A DNA stretch of 22,119 bases from Entomomonas sp964395065 (GTDB taxonomy: Bacteria; Pseudomonadota; Gammaproteobacteria; Pseudomonadales; Pseudomonadaceae), in NCBI GenBank assembly GCA_964395065.1, contig CAYNAM010000034.1, positions 1 to 22,119 on the forward strand, written 5' to 3'. The position numbers and the translations under genes were made by a program. Below the pieces are notes generated by a model, which was not told the DNA's origin, did not search any database, and saw only the letters and a program-made list of their open reading frames with translations. How positions within the stretch are numbered: the first letter of the stretch is position 1; each line of letters begins with the position of its first letter. Below are positions 8,430 to 16,156 of the stretch, one piece after another.

Positions 8430-8879
8430 CTAACCCACTCTAAAAATCAAATAATCTTCCCAGTCCTCTTCTTTCACTTCTGTTTCGCTGAGCATTTTGC
8501 CTGACATAGTAATACCCGACTTAATCGTTGTGTCAGGGTCACCTGTTATTAACGGATGCCAAACAGGCAACGGCTCACCTGACGCTAAACAACGATAAGC
8601 ACAGGTGGGCGGTAACCAATCAAAATTATCCACATCATCAGCGGTTAGCTGAATACAATCGGGAACCGTCTTTCTACGCTCTGCGTACTGTTTACACCGA
8701 CAAGTTTTCAAATCCAACAATTTACAGGCAATACGAGTATAAAAAATACCCTCGCCCTCGTCATCTTCTAATTTTTGTAAGCAACAGAGGCCACACCCAT
8801 CACACAATGCTTCCCACTCATCAGAAGACATCTCTTGCAAAGTTTTTGTTTCCCAAAAACGTCTTACTCTATCGGCCAT
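8430..8879 (-). CDS. YcgN family (UPF0260) cysteine-cluster protein
   Basis: A 149-residue soluble protein with many conserved cysteines: CDGCGLCC (26-33), then Cys52, Cys60, Cys62, Cys75, Cys93 and Cys97. The FWETKTL start, the TPDCI-like VPDCIQLTADDV and the LPPTCAYRCLASGEPLPVWHPLITGD segment match the YcgN/UPF0260 family, related to Fe-S or zinc cluster (CxxCxxCC) proteins. The biochemical function is not established. I prefer the ATG at 8879 over a TTG two codons earlier. The gene is about 46 bases upstream of nadK on the same strand and may lead that transcript. Confidence 0.92.
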   Translation of the reverse strand: MADRVRRFWETKTLQEMSSDEWEALCDGCGLCCLQKLEDDEGEGIFYTRIACKLLDLKTCRCKQYAERRKTVPDCIQLTADDVDNFDWLPPTCAYRCLASGEPLPVWHPLITGDPDTTIKSGITMSGKMLSETEVKEEDWEDYLIFRVG

Positions 8880-8936
8880 GCCCAACTCACTTATTAAATT
8901 TTCAGCAAACCAGTTATTTCTCTACTCGGTCATGCT

Positions 8937-8944
8937 ATTATAAT
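8937..8944. promoter_or_regulatory. Overlapping divergent -10 boxes
   Basis: The sequence ATTATAAT reads TATAAT on both strands (plus 8939-8944, minus 8942-8937). It sits between the divergent YcgN-type gene (start 8879) and the small membrane protein gene (start 8993), at sensible distances for both. The -35 regions are weak on both strands. Confidence 0.42.
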
Positions 8945-8992
8945 AGATTCTCTCAATGAATGATTTCTCTTTTTATAGAAGATACACGCTTT

Positions 8993-9391
8993 ATGATTAA
9001 ATTCGTACTGGGTGCGCAGGGTTTCCCTAGCTGCTGCCAACGCCCTTTTAACCTTAACCCTAAGCAACAACAAGCATTACGCGCTGAACAAAGTATTCTC
9101 TGTCCCTTTTGTAAAAAGCCTATCGCCTTACTGGATAATAACGAGAAAGAACGTTTTGCTCATTTTGGCAACCCTTGCCTTTATATCACGATCATTCCGC
9201 GGATTATTTTAGTGTTAATTGCAGCAGGGCTATTAATTGCCACGCTGACAGGCTATCTAACCTATTTACCTAAAGCAGTTTTCTTTATTATCATCGGAGT
9301 AGGAATTATTGCAGCTATTGGTGGTAATGCTTATGCACAAAGTATTTCTAACCGTAAATTACGCCTTAAATTACGACGTATCAAAGACTAA
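8993..9391 (+). CDS. Small zinc-ribbon-like membrane protein, unknown function
   Basis: A 132-residue protein with a cysteine-bearing cytoplasmic head and two membrane segments. The head contains SCCQRP (Cys14, Cys15) and CPFC (37-40), plus Cys62, which could bind a metal in a degenerate zinc-ribbon arrangement. The hydrophobic stretches are about 66-90 and 93-113, followed by a basic tail (RKLRLKLRRIK) that would stay in the cytoplasm. The ATG at 8993 is preferred to an in-frame ATG at 8960, which would sit only about 10 bases from the likely transcription start and has no ribosome site. The ribosome site of the chosen start is also weak. I do not recognise the family. Confidence 0.75.
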   Translation: MIKFVLGAQGFPSCCQRPFNLNPKQQQALRAEQSILCPFCKKPIALLDNNEKERFAHFGNPCLYITIIPRIILVLIAAGLLIATLTGYLTYLPKAVFFIIIGVGIIAAIGGNAYAQSISNRKLRLKLRRIKD

Positions 9392-9535
9392 CCCTACCAT
9401 GGTGTATCTATTGCGTTGCTAAAACCATCGCATCATAATAAATATCGTTTTATAATATACGCATAAACCACTCAAAAAATGTATGACATATCATTTATCT
9501 ATCCTTTTTATGTTGATATGTTCATACCCTACGCC

Positions 9536-9564
9536 ATGACTTCGTTTATGATAGAGCGTATAAC
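9536..9564 (+). promoter_or_regulatory. Candidate promoter of the glutathionylspermidine gene
   Basis: ATGACT (9536-9541) and TATAAC (9559-9564) are separated by 17 bases, 4 and 5 matches out of 6 to the sigma-70 consensus. They lie 65 bases before the gss start. Confidence 0.45.
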
Positions 9565-9628
9565 AATACTACCTCTTTAGCCGCCGCGTAAATGAGTTAT
9601 CTACAACCATTAAGTAAGGTCAGAAACA

Positions 9629-11509
9629 ATGTCTGCTGATACAACGAATAAAAATGAACCCTTTGGAAAACTACTTGGATTCGCCCCCGGTGGGGTCGCG
9701 ATCTACTCATCAGACTATAAAACGGCCGACCCCATTGAATACCCCGATGACGCTGCCTACCGCAGTTATCTCGGTCATGAATACATGGGGTATAAATGGC
9801 AATGTGTCGAGTTTGCTCGTCGTTTCCTCTACTTAAACTACGGCGTTGTCTTTACTGACGTAGGCATGGCTTATGAAATTTTCTCATTACGCTTTTTACG
9901 CCGTGTGGTGAATGATGCGATTTTACCACTACAAGCCTTTGCTAATGGCAGTAAACGAGCCCCCATTGCAGGTTCATTGCTCATTTGGCAAAAAGGTGGA
10001 GAATTTAAAAGAACGGGACACGTTGCGATTATCACGGAAGTATTAGCCGATAAAGTCCGTATTGTTGAACAAAATGCCAGTGACGAACGCCTACCACAAG
10101 GACAACAATGGTCACGCGAACTACCGCTGACACTAAAAAACGGTGAGTACCACCTACAAGACACCTTCGATGATACTGAAATTCTCGGTTGGATGATTCA
10201 AACCGATGACACTACCCATAGTCTTCCCCAACCAGTCCCCCCCCCTAAATACATGGCTATTCATGAAGAACATATACCCGACAAAGGGCAGTTTAGCCAA
10301 CCTTGGCTCAATGAACACAACCCTCTTGAACACGCCTATGTCACCTCCATGCACGGCCATATTATTAATAGCGACAGTATCTATCGTTATTTCACTATTT
10401 CAGAGAGTGCTGAACAAGAACTGATTAGAGCCTCTAATGAGTTACACCTCATGTACCTGCATGCAACAGATAAAGTATTACAGGAAGACAACCTACTTAG
10501 ACACTTTAATATCCCTGAGATTCTATGGCCTCGTTTACGCCTCTCATGGCAAAGACGACGTTATCAAATGATTACAGGGCGACTCGACTTCTGTATGGAT
10601 GAGCGAGGACTTAAAGTGTATGAGTACAATGCTGACTCGGCCTCTTGCCACACTGAAGCAGGGCTTATTTTGCAAAAGTGGGCCGAACAAGGAGGGCTCA
10701 CCCAAGGTGAAAATCCTGGAGAAGGGTTACTCAATTCCTTAGCTGATGCTTGGAAACACAGTGATGCAAAACCTTTTGTGCATATCATGCAAGACCAAGA
10801 CAGCGAAGAAGACTACCACGCACTCTTTATGCAGCGTGCCCTTACTCAAGCAGGTTTTGAAACCAAAATTCTTCATGGGTTAGAGGAGCTACACTGGGAT
10901 AAAAGAGGTCGCCTTGTTGATGCCGACAACCGCCAAGTAGCTTGTGTATGGAAAACATGGGCATGGGAAACGGTGCTTGAGCAACTACGTGAAGAAAGCG
11001 AAGCTCAAAACGCTGCTCCCCCAGTTCGAACTGGTCACCCTGAAAACGAAGTTCGCTTAATGGATGTTTTGCTACGCCCAGAAGTCACTGTGTTCGAACC
11101 ACTGTGGACGGTCATCCCTAGCAACAAAGCCATCTTACCGGTACTCTGGTCACTCTTCCCTAACCACCGCTATCTGCTCAATGCGGATTTTGAACTTAAC
11201 GAAGAACTCATCAAAACGGGCTATGCCGCCAAACCTATTGCAGGGCGTTGTGGTAGTAATATTGGTTTAGTTAACCATAAAGAACAGGTATTGGACGAAA
11301 CCAGTGGACGCTTTGCTGAGCAAGAAAATATCTACCAACAACTGTGGTGTCTACCTAAAATTAATGATCGTTACATACAAGTTTGCACCTTTACCGTGGG
11401 AGGCCACTATGGTGGTGCCTGCCTGCGCAGTGACGCATCCCTTGTTATTAAGGGCGAAAGCGATATACAACCATTGCGAGTCTTTGATGACAAAGACTTT
11501 ATAAAATAA
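9629..11509 (+). CDS. gss: Bifunctional glutathionylspermidine synthetase/amidase
   Basis: The enzyme joins glutathione and spermidine with ATP (C-terminal half) and hydrolyses the same amide (N-terminal half), so it tunes the cell's glutathionylspermidine pool and protein thiolation. The 626-residue length is close to E. coli Gsp (about 619). The N-terminal CHAP-type amidase keeps its catalytic residues at the E. coli positions: Cys59 in KWQCVEFARR, His131 in RTGHVAII and Glu147 in RIVEQN. The synthetase half (from about residue 200) has SWQRRRYQMITGR, DERGLKVYEYNADSASCHTE, the VWKTWAWE segment, and PIAGRCGSNI, as expected for the ATP-grasp-like domain. Similarity extends end to end and nothing is missing. 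It stands alone, with its own promoter upstream and a strong terminator downstream. The gene looks somewhat richer in G+C than its neighbours. Confidence 0.97.
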   Translation: MSADTTNKNEPFGKLLGFAPGGVAIYSSDYKTADPIEYPDDAAYRSYLGHEYMGYKWQCVEFARRFLYLNYGVVFTDVGMAYEIFSLRFLRRVVNDAILPLQAFANGSKRAPIAGSLLIWQKGGEFKRTGHVAIITEVLADKVRIVEQNASDERLPQGQQWSRELPLTLKNGEYHLQDTFDDTEILGWMIQTDDTTHSLPQPVPPPKYMAIHEEHIPDKGQFSQPWLNEHNPLEHAYVTSMHGHIINSDSIYRYFTISESAEQELIRASNELHLMYLHATDKVLQEDNLLRHFNIPEILWPRLRLSWQRRRYQMITGRLDFCMDERGLKVYEYNADSASCHTEAGLILQKWAEQGGLTQGENPGEGLLNSLADAWKHSDAKPFVHIMQDQDSEEDYHALFMQRALTQAGFETKILHGLEELHWDKRGRLVDADNRQVACVWKTWAWETVLEQLREESEAQNAAPPVRTGHPENEVRLMDVLLRPEVTVFEPLWTVIPSNKAILPVLWSLFPNHRYLLNADFELNEELIKTGYAAKPIAGRCGSNIGLVNHKEQVLDETSGRFAEQENIYQQLWCLPKINDRYIQVCTFTVGGHYGGACLRSDASLVIKGESDIQPLRVFDDKDFIK

Positions 11510-11530
11510 ACAGTATGCAATAAAATGCAA

Positions 11531-11565
11531 AAATGCAGCTATTTCCATCAAAAATAGCTGCATTT
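11531..11565. terminator. Strong bidirectional terminator hairpin
   Basis: A perfect 14-bp stem (AAATGCAGCTATTT at 11531-11544 with its complement at 11552-11565) and a 7-base loop lie between the convergent gss and Sel1 genes. A-runs on the 5' side and T-runs on the 3' side of the stem let it work in both directions. Confidence 0.8.
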
Positions 11566-11583
11566 GAACAATGACAATCTAAT

Positions 11584-12711
11584 TTACTCTATCAACGTTT
11601 GATAATGTGCACAACCATTTTCATTACCATTATCACATGCCATTTTATACCAGTGCTTAGCCTCTTCTATATTTTTCTTAATGCCATAGCCTTGCTCATA
11701 CATCAGACCTAAATTTTTTTGTGCATTTGCATTACCTTGCTTTGCCGCTAACGTGTACCATCTAAACGCTTTCGTATAGTTTTGCTTAACACCTTTGCCA
11801 TTAGCATACATCACTGCTAAATTATTTTGTGCTTCGGCATGATCCTGTTCAGCCGCTTGTAGATACCATCGAAATGCTTCTGCATAGTTTTGCTGATCAT
11901 CATACAAAACGCCTAAATTCGTTTGTGCAATTAAATTTCCTTGCTCTGCGGCTAACGTAAACCATTTAATCGCCTTAGCATTGTCAATCTCAATATTTTT
12001 TCCAGTAATATAAATCACACCTAAATTAAACTGAGCCTTAACATTTCCTTGTTTTGCCGCAAGCTCATACCACTTAATCGCTTCTACAGTATCCTGTACA
12101 ACACCCTCACCGTTATCATAGATTACCCCCAAATTAAATTGAGCATCTGAATATCCTTGTTTAGCAGACAACAAAAACCAATTAAAAGCCTCTTTCGAAT
12201 CTTGCTCTACCCCCCGAGCATTATCATACATCACACCTAAATTATACTGTGCAACGGGGTCTCCCTGCTCGGCAGCTAAGCGAAACCATTTAATCGCCTC
12301 GGTATAATTTTTATTTACACCACGCCCACTACTATAGATCGTACCTAAGCTATTTTGAGCATTTGATTTTCCTTGCTCTGCGGCTAAACGAAACCATTTA
12401 ATCGCTTCGGTATAATCTTGTGGAACAACAGCCCCCTCCTCATACATAAAGGCTAAATTATACTGCGCAGGGGCATATCCCTGCATGGCTGAACGTTGAT
12501 ACCATTTAAAAGCTTCTGTTCGATCTTGCTTTACACCATCTCCCTTGGCATACATTATCCCCATATTATATTGGGCGCTTGCATCGCCCTGTCTAGCTTC
12601 TGCTATGACCTTTTGGCGAAGAGTGGGCGTTAATTTATTTTCAGCGGTGGCTGCGTCATCTGTTACTAATACACAAAATAAGAGACAAAATAGAAAATAC
12701 TTTCTTTTCAT
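11584..12711 (-). CDS. Exported Sel1-like repeat protein
   Basis: About 375 residues with a signal peptide (MKRKYFLFCLLFCVLVTDDA, likely cleaved after ATA before ENK). The mature part is nine Sel1-type (TPR-like) repeats of about 36 residues, with the pattern AxxGxxxAQYNLGxMYxxGxGVxxDxxEAIKWFxxAAEQG, plus a final partial unit ending in two cysteines (MACDNGNENGCAHY). The seventh unit is shortened and has lost the GxGV turn (LYDDQQNYAEAF). Such proteins act as protein-protein binding scaffolds in the periplasm or outside the cell; the partner is unknown. I favour the ATG at 12711, which gives the cleanest signal peptide; ATG 12720 or TTG 12729 would add 3 or 6 residues. No start has a good ribosome site. 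Confidence 0.9.
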   Translation of the reverse strand: MKRKYFLFCLLFCVLVTDDAATAENKLTPTLRQKVIAEARQGDASAQYNMGIMYAKGDGVKQDRTEAFKWYQRSAMQGYAPAQYNLAFMYEEGAVVPQDYTEAIKWFRLAAEQGKSNAQNSLGTIYSSGRGVNKNYTEAIKWFRLAAEQGDPVAQYNLGVMYDNARGVEQDSKEAFNWFLLSAKQGYSDAQFNLGVIYDNGEGVVQDTVEAIKWYELAAKQGNVKAQFNLGVIYITGKNIEIDNAKAIKWFTLAAEQGNLIAQTNLGVLYDDQQNYAEAFRWYLQAAEQDHAEAQNNLAVMYANGKGVKQNYTKAFRWYTLAAKQGNANAQKNLGLMYEQGYGIKKNIEEAKHWYKMACDNGNENGCAHYQTLIE

Positions 12712-12931
12712 TAAAATCATTATTTTCAACCATGAAAATTCAAAAAATCGTTAATAGAACTCATTTTTATTAAAATAATAAATGACTGTATCAGAATATT
12801 CGACTCTATAATACAACAACTAAAGCAATAAGGCATATACTACAAAGCATCTCTTTACTCTATTAAGATGGTCGCTATTTATCGTTATGCTAAAAACCGC
12901 TATACACATAGGAATAAATTTAAAATCGTGT

Positions 12932-12945
12932 AAAATTGCAATTTT
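12932..12945. repeat. 14-base perfect palindrome upstream of cysZ
   Basis: AAAATTGCAATTTT is perfectly self-complementary and lies 28 bases before the cysZ start, in the divergent region between the Sel1 gene and cysZ. It could be a regulator site overlapping the promoter, but A+T-rich palindromes of this size also arise by chance. Confidence 0.35.
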
Positions 12946-12972
12946 CTGATCATTGGCAGGCGTTAAACCAAT

Positions 12973-13722
12973 ATGCACCACAATAAAAATGCTATTGACT
13001 ACCTTATACAAGGTTATCATCTTATCTTTCAAGCAGGCGTTAAAAAGTTTGTCATTCTTCCAATGCTTGCCAATATTGTTATTATGTCATTACTGATCGC
13101 GTGGTTTTTTTCTAAATTATCAGTATTCATTGACATGGGTATGCAATATGTTCCCGATTGGTTACAGTGGTTAAGCTATGTTATTTCAGGCTTACTACTG
13201 CTTATGCTCTCTATTATGTTTTGTTATTTTTTTAGTGCCATTACCAATATTATTGCCGCCCCATTTAATGGGCTTTTAGCAGAACATGTTGAAGCCCATC
13301 TTACAGGAGAGCCTGCACCAGATACCACAACAATAGATCTTATCAAAGATATCCCGCGTATTATGAAACGTGAACTTTATAAGATTATTTATTACTTAGC
13401 ATGGGCAGTTCCTTTATTCATCCTTTACTGGATTCCACTGATTGGTCAAACTATTATCCCCATTGTCTGGTTCATTTTCACTGCCTGGATGATCAATATT
13501 CAATACGCTGATTATGCGTTTGATAACCACAAAATAAGCTTTAAAGATATGCGCCTACGCCTACGCCGCGATGCAGGAAATAGCTGTTTTTTTGGGGCAA
13601 TTATCAGTTTATTTACGATGTTTCCTCTTTTAAACCTCGTCATCATGCCCATTGCTGTTTGCGGAGCAACAGCCAGATGGGTAGATGTTTATAGAAAAGA
13701 GTTTGTTAATAAAAAACAGTAG
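12973..13722 (+). CDS. cysZ: Sulfate transporter CysZ (EI24 family)
   Basis: CysZ carries sulfate across the inner membrane for cysteine synthesis. The 249-residue protein has the family layout: an N-terminal amphipathic start (YLIQGYHLIFQAGVKKFVILP), a first membrane hairpin at about 25-90, the conserved ITNIIAAPFNGLLAEHVEAH (about 89-108), a polar helix with DIPRIMKRELYKI, a second membrane region at about 140-175, and the C-terminal FFGAIISLFTMFPLLNLVIMPIAVCGATARW. The length is normal. The ribosome site is weak (GGCAGG lies too far upstream). It stands alone, divergent from the Sel1 gene and convergent with the second AEC permease. Confidence 0.93.
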   Translation: MHHNKNAIDYLIQGYHLIFQAGVKKFVILPMLANIVIMSLLIAWFFSKLSVFIDMGMQYVPDWLQWLSYVISGLLLLMLSIMFCYFFSAITNIIAAPFNGLLAEHVEAHLTGEPAPDTTTIDLIKDIPRIMKRELYKIIYYLAWAVPLFILYWIPLIGQTIIPIVWFIFTAWMINIQYADYAFDNHKISFKDMRLRLRRDAGNSCFFGAIISLFTMFPLLNLVIMPIAVCGATARWVDVYRKEFVNKKQ

Positions 13723-13724
13723 AG

Positions 13725-13750
13725 CCCTGCTTACCCATTGAGGGGCTTAT
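13725..13750 (+). terminator. Weak hairpin after cysZ
   Basis: AGCCC pairs with GGGCT just after the cysZ stop, with a 15-base loop and a following TTATTT. It is a plausible but weak terminator between two convergent genes. Confidence 0.35.
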
Positions 13751-13768
13751 TTAAAACATGCCGTAAAA

Positions 13769-14698
13769 TTACATAAAAATAGCTGCAACTATTGGAATTG
13801 TCAAAATAGAAAGTATCGTTGTAATAATTAAGCCATCTGAGCAAACGGTTGCATCGATACCATACTCAGTCGCCAGTAACGTCGGCATATTCCCCACAGG
13901 AACAGCGATCATCATTATAGATACCCCCAAGATTAATGGAGACACATTGAACTGAATCAGGACAGAGACAAAAATAATTGGGATAATCATAAGTCTCACT
14001 ATAGCAAAAACATACAACCGCACATCAGTAAAAAGCGTTTTGAATTGTTTTTGTCCTAAAGCAACACCAACCAACATCATTGAAAGCGGAATCGCCGTGC
14101 TACCTAAGACACTGATGCTTCCCTTAATAAAACTAGGGAGTGGCGGCTTAAAAATAAATAAAAGAATTGCCACAATACACGCCAATACACCAGGGTTAAT
14201 TAGCCGTTTTAAGTTTTCAAATAAAGAAACCTGTTGATATCCTTTGGCTTTACCAATAATAAAAACACCGTAGGTATAAAACAATAGATTAAACATCAAG
14301 ATAAACACAGCGACATAAAGAATAGCTTGTTTACCATAAATGGATACGACTAGTGGCAAGCCTATAAATCCTACATTAGAAAAAACCGTAATGAGGCTAT
14401 ACAACCCCTGCTGTGGATTGGGAACACGCAGAACCCTATTCAATAAAGGAGTGAGGATAATAAGGAAAAAATACATCGCACAAGCAATGAAAAAAATAAT
14501 CAGCAGGTCATGGTTAGCTGAATCTTTAGGTTTTTCTAAGACACCTGAAATAATCAGTAGCGGATTAAAGACATTCACCACTAATGCGGCCAAACTCTGC
14601 ATAGACGTTTGCGTAATGTATTGTTTTCTAAAACAAAGATAGCCTGTCAGCATGAGAATAAACAGCACTAACATTTGGTTGAATACGATAAAAGCCAT
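13769..14698 (-). CDS. AEC family permease (second copy type)
   Basis: A 309-residue hydrophobic protein with about ten membrane segments and AEC-family features: MLVLFILMLTGYLCFRKQYI at the start, LAALVVNVFNPLLIISGVL, FSNVGFIGLPLV in the middle, and IPLSMMLVGVALGQ plus MPTLLATEYGID near the end. It resembles bacterial malate/hydroxyacid-type permeases more than the first copy does, but the substrate is not readable. I chose the ATG at 14698 over a TTG 7 codons earlier; AAGGGC lies rather far (13 bases) upstream. It follows the Fe-dependent alcohol dehydrogenase on the same strand, separated by about 90 bases and a hairpin. It could be a partly coupled second transporter for the sugar-acid cluster. 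Confidence 0.9.
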   Translation of the reverse strand: MAFIVFNQMLVLFILMLTGYLCFRKQYITQTSMQSLAALVVNVFNPLLIISGVLEKPKDSANHDLLIIFFIACAMYFFLIILTPLLNRVLRVPNPQQGLYSLITVFSNVGFIGLPLVVSIYGKQAILYVAVFILMFNLLFYTYGVFIIGKAKGYQQVSLFENLKRLINPGVLACIVAILLFIFKPPLPSFIKGSISVLGSTAIPLSMMLVGVALGQKQFKTLFTDVRLYVFAIVRLMIIPIIFVSVLIQFNVSPLILGVSIMMIAVPVGNMPTLLATEYGIDATVCSDGLIITTILSILTIPIVAAIFM

Positions 14699-14752
14699 AA
14701 TAAACGATAGCCCTTGCAATCAGCAAAATAGTGCTGTTTATGTTACTTCATC

Positions 14753-14781
14753 TGCAATAAAATGCTATAGATTTTATTGCA
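14753..14781. terminator. Hairpin after the Fe-dependent alcohol dehydrogenase
   Basis: An 11-bp A+T-rich stem (TGCAATAAAAT at 14753-14763 with its complement at 14771-14781) and a 7-base loop begin 7 bases after the alcohol dehydrogenase stop. There is no good T-run on the minus strand, so it may be a partial terminator or a 3'-end stabiliser before the AEC gene. Confidence 0.5.
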
Positions 14782-14788
14782 TAAACAA

Positions 14789-15931
14789 TTAAGCTATTTT
14801 CTTAAATAACTCGATTAATTTTTGCTTATCAAAGAACACAGGGTTTGCTCCTGCGCAAGCATCTTTCATAGCATTTTCAGCCAGCAAATCAAAATCAGGC
14901 TCATTAACACCTAGCTCTTTTAACGATTTTGGTATACCCACCTCATCCGCCAATGCTTTGATTCGTTTAATCACATAATCAACGCACTCTTTATCTGATT
15001 TACCCTGAGTATCAAAACCTATCACATGAGCAATCGCACGGAACTTTTCAGGTGCTGATTTAGCATTTTCTTCTTCTACCACAGGCAATAACATGGCATT
15101 ACACACCCCATGTGGTAAATCATATACACCACCTAGCTGATGCGCCATTGCATGAACATTCCCCAAACCTGCATTACTAAAAGCAATACCGTTAAGGAAA
15201 CAGGCATAGCTCATTTGCTCACGTGCTTCTATATCATCACCCTTTTTCACTGCACGGGGTAAGTAATCAAAAATTTGACGAATAGCATAAAGGGCTGTTG
15301 AGTCCGTCACATCCATCGCACCTTTAGCTACCACCGCTTCTATTGCGTGAGTCAGTGCATCCATCCCCGTTGCAGCTGTCAAACCTGCTGGTTTAGAAAT
15401 CATTAATTCAGGGTCGCTAACCGTGATATGAGCTAATGAATTAGTATCCACCATAATCATTTTAACGTGACGGGCTTCATCAGTAATCACGTAGTTAATC
15501 GTTACCTCGGCCGATGTACCTGCTGTTGTTGCAATCGCTACAATAGGTAAACATTTCTTACTGCTTTTATTGATCCCTTCATAATCGGTGATTTTGCCAC
15601 CATTAGTTGCGAGCACCGCTACGGCTTTTGCACAATCTTGAGGAGAGCCACCGCCAATTGACACAATAAAATCGCATTTGCCCTCTTGGCAAACCTTGAG
15701 TGCGTTTTCAACGTTAGCAATAGTAGGGTTAGGTTTTACATCAAAAAAAGTTACAGCATCAATACCTTCTTTTTTAAGAATGTTAACAACTTTGTCTACC
15801 ACACCACTGTCAGCAAGAAATTTGTCACTGACTACGAGTGCTTTTTTACAGTGCATCTTTTTTAAAGGAGCACCTAATTCAGATAAACAGCCTTTGCCTA
15901 ATAAATTGATAGGGGGAATATAGTAAATCAT
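14789..15931 (-). CDS. Iron-dependent (group III) alcohol dehydrogenase
   Basis: A 380-residue NAD(P)-dependent enzyme of the FucO/YiaY/AdhB family, which interconverts alcohols and aldehydes such as lactaldehyde, glycolaldehyde or glyceraldehyde. GGGSPQD (93-99) is the dinucleotide site. The iron ligands fit Asp191 and His195 (GMDALTHAIEA), His260 (GNVHAMAHQLGG) and His274 (LPHGVCNAMLLP), with the same 4 and 14 residue spacings as FucO. The ATG at 15931 follows GGAG at 8 bases and gives the standard MIYYIPPINLLGKG start; an upstream extension from 16006 is unlikely. It is divergent from the aldolase gene across a 225-base shared control region. The context suggests it reduces the aldehyde released by the aldolase. 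Confidence 0.94.
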   Translation of the reverse strand: MIYYIPPINLLGKGCLSELGAPLKKMHCKKALVVSDKFLADSGVVDKVVNILKKEGIDAVTFFDVKPNPTIANVENALKVCQEGKCDFIVSIGGGSPQDCAKAVAVLATNGGKITDYEGINKSSKKCLPIVAIATTAGTSAEVTINYVITDEARHVKMIMVDTNSLAHITVSDPELMISKPAGLTAATGMDALTHAIEAVVAKGAMDVTDSTALYAIRQIFDYLPRAVKKGDDIEAREQMSYACFLNGIAFSNAGLGNVHAMAHQLGGVYDLPHGVCNAMLLPVVEEENAKSAPEKFRAIAHVIGFDTQGKSDKECVDYVIKRIKALADEVGIPKSLKELGVNEPDFDLLAENAMKDACAGANPVFFDKQKLIELFKKIA

Positions 15932-15991
15932 GTATTTCACTCCATTGTTAACAAAGCAGATAGTATTTTCTTTATAAAGAACAACAAAATC

Positions 15992-15997
15992 ATTATA
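15992..15997 (-). promoter_or_regulatory. Probable -10 box of the alcohol dehydrogenase promoter
   Basis: A perfect TATAAT on the minus strand lies 61 bases before the ATG, with TTATAA at 17 bases upstream as a weak -35. The 15932-16156 gap between the divergent units must also hold the promoter of the aldolase operon, for which I could not find convincing boxes. No obvious regulator palindrome is visible there. Confidence 0.45.
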
Positions 15998-16156
15998 TAG
16001 AAACAAATAACATTTTATAAAAATACTCCATATCGCTTGATAAAGATCATTAAATATAATTATTTTACATTTATCTCATTGCAATTAGCCTCATTCTTAT
16101 TAACAATCATACCATATTCAAAACTTTTGTTCAGCATACAGAAATAGAGGAAGACG

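Noticed and set aside
9871..11563. Minus-strand and alternate-frame open stretches over the gss gene
   Set aside because: Shadows of a highly conserved full-length gene with no ribosome sites or family matches of their own.
11516..14781. 13-base repeat TGCAATAAAATGC at 11516-11528 and 14753-14765
   Set aside because: Too short and A+T-rich to call a mobile element or operator; only two copies noticed, each beside a hairpin.
15932..16006. 25-residue N-terminal extension of the alcohol dehydrogenase
   Set aside because: The internal ATG at 15931 has a strong ribosome site and gives the standard family N-terminus; the extension overlaps the likely promoter.
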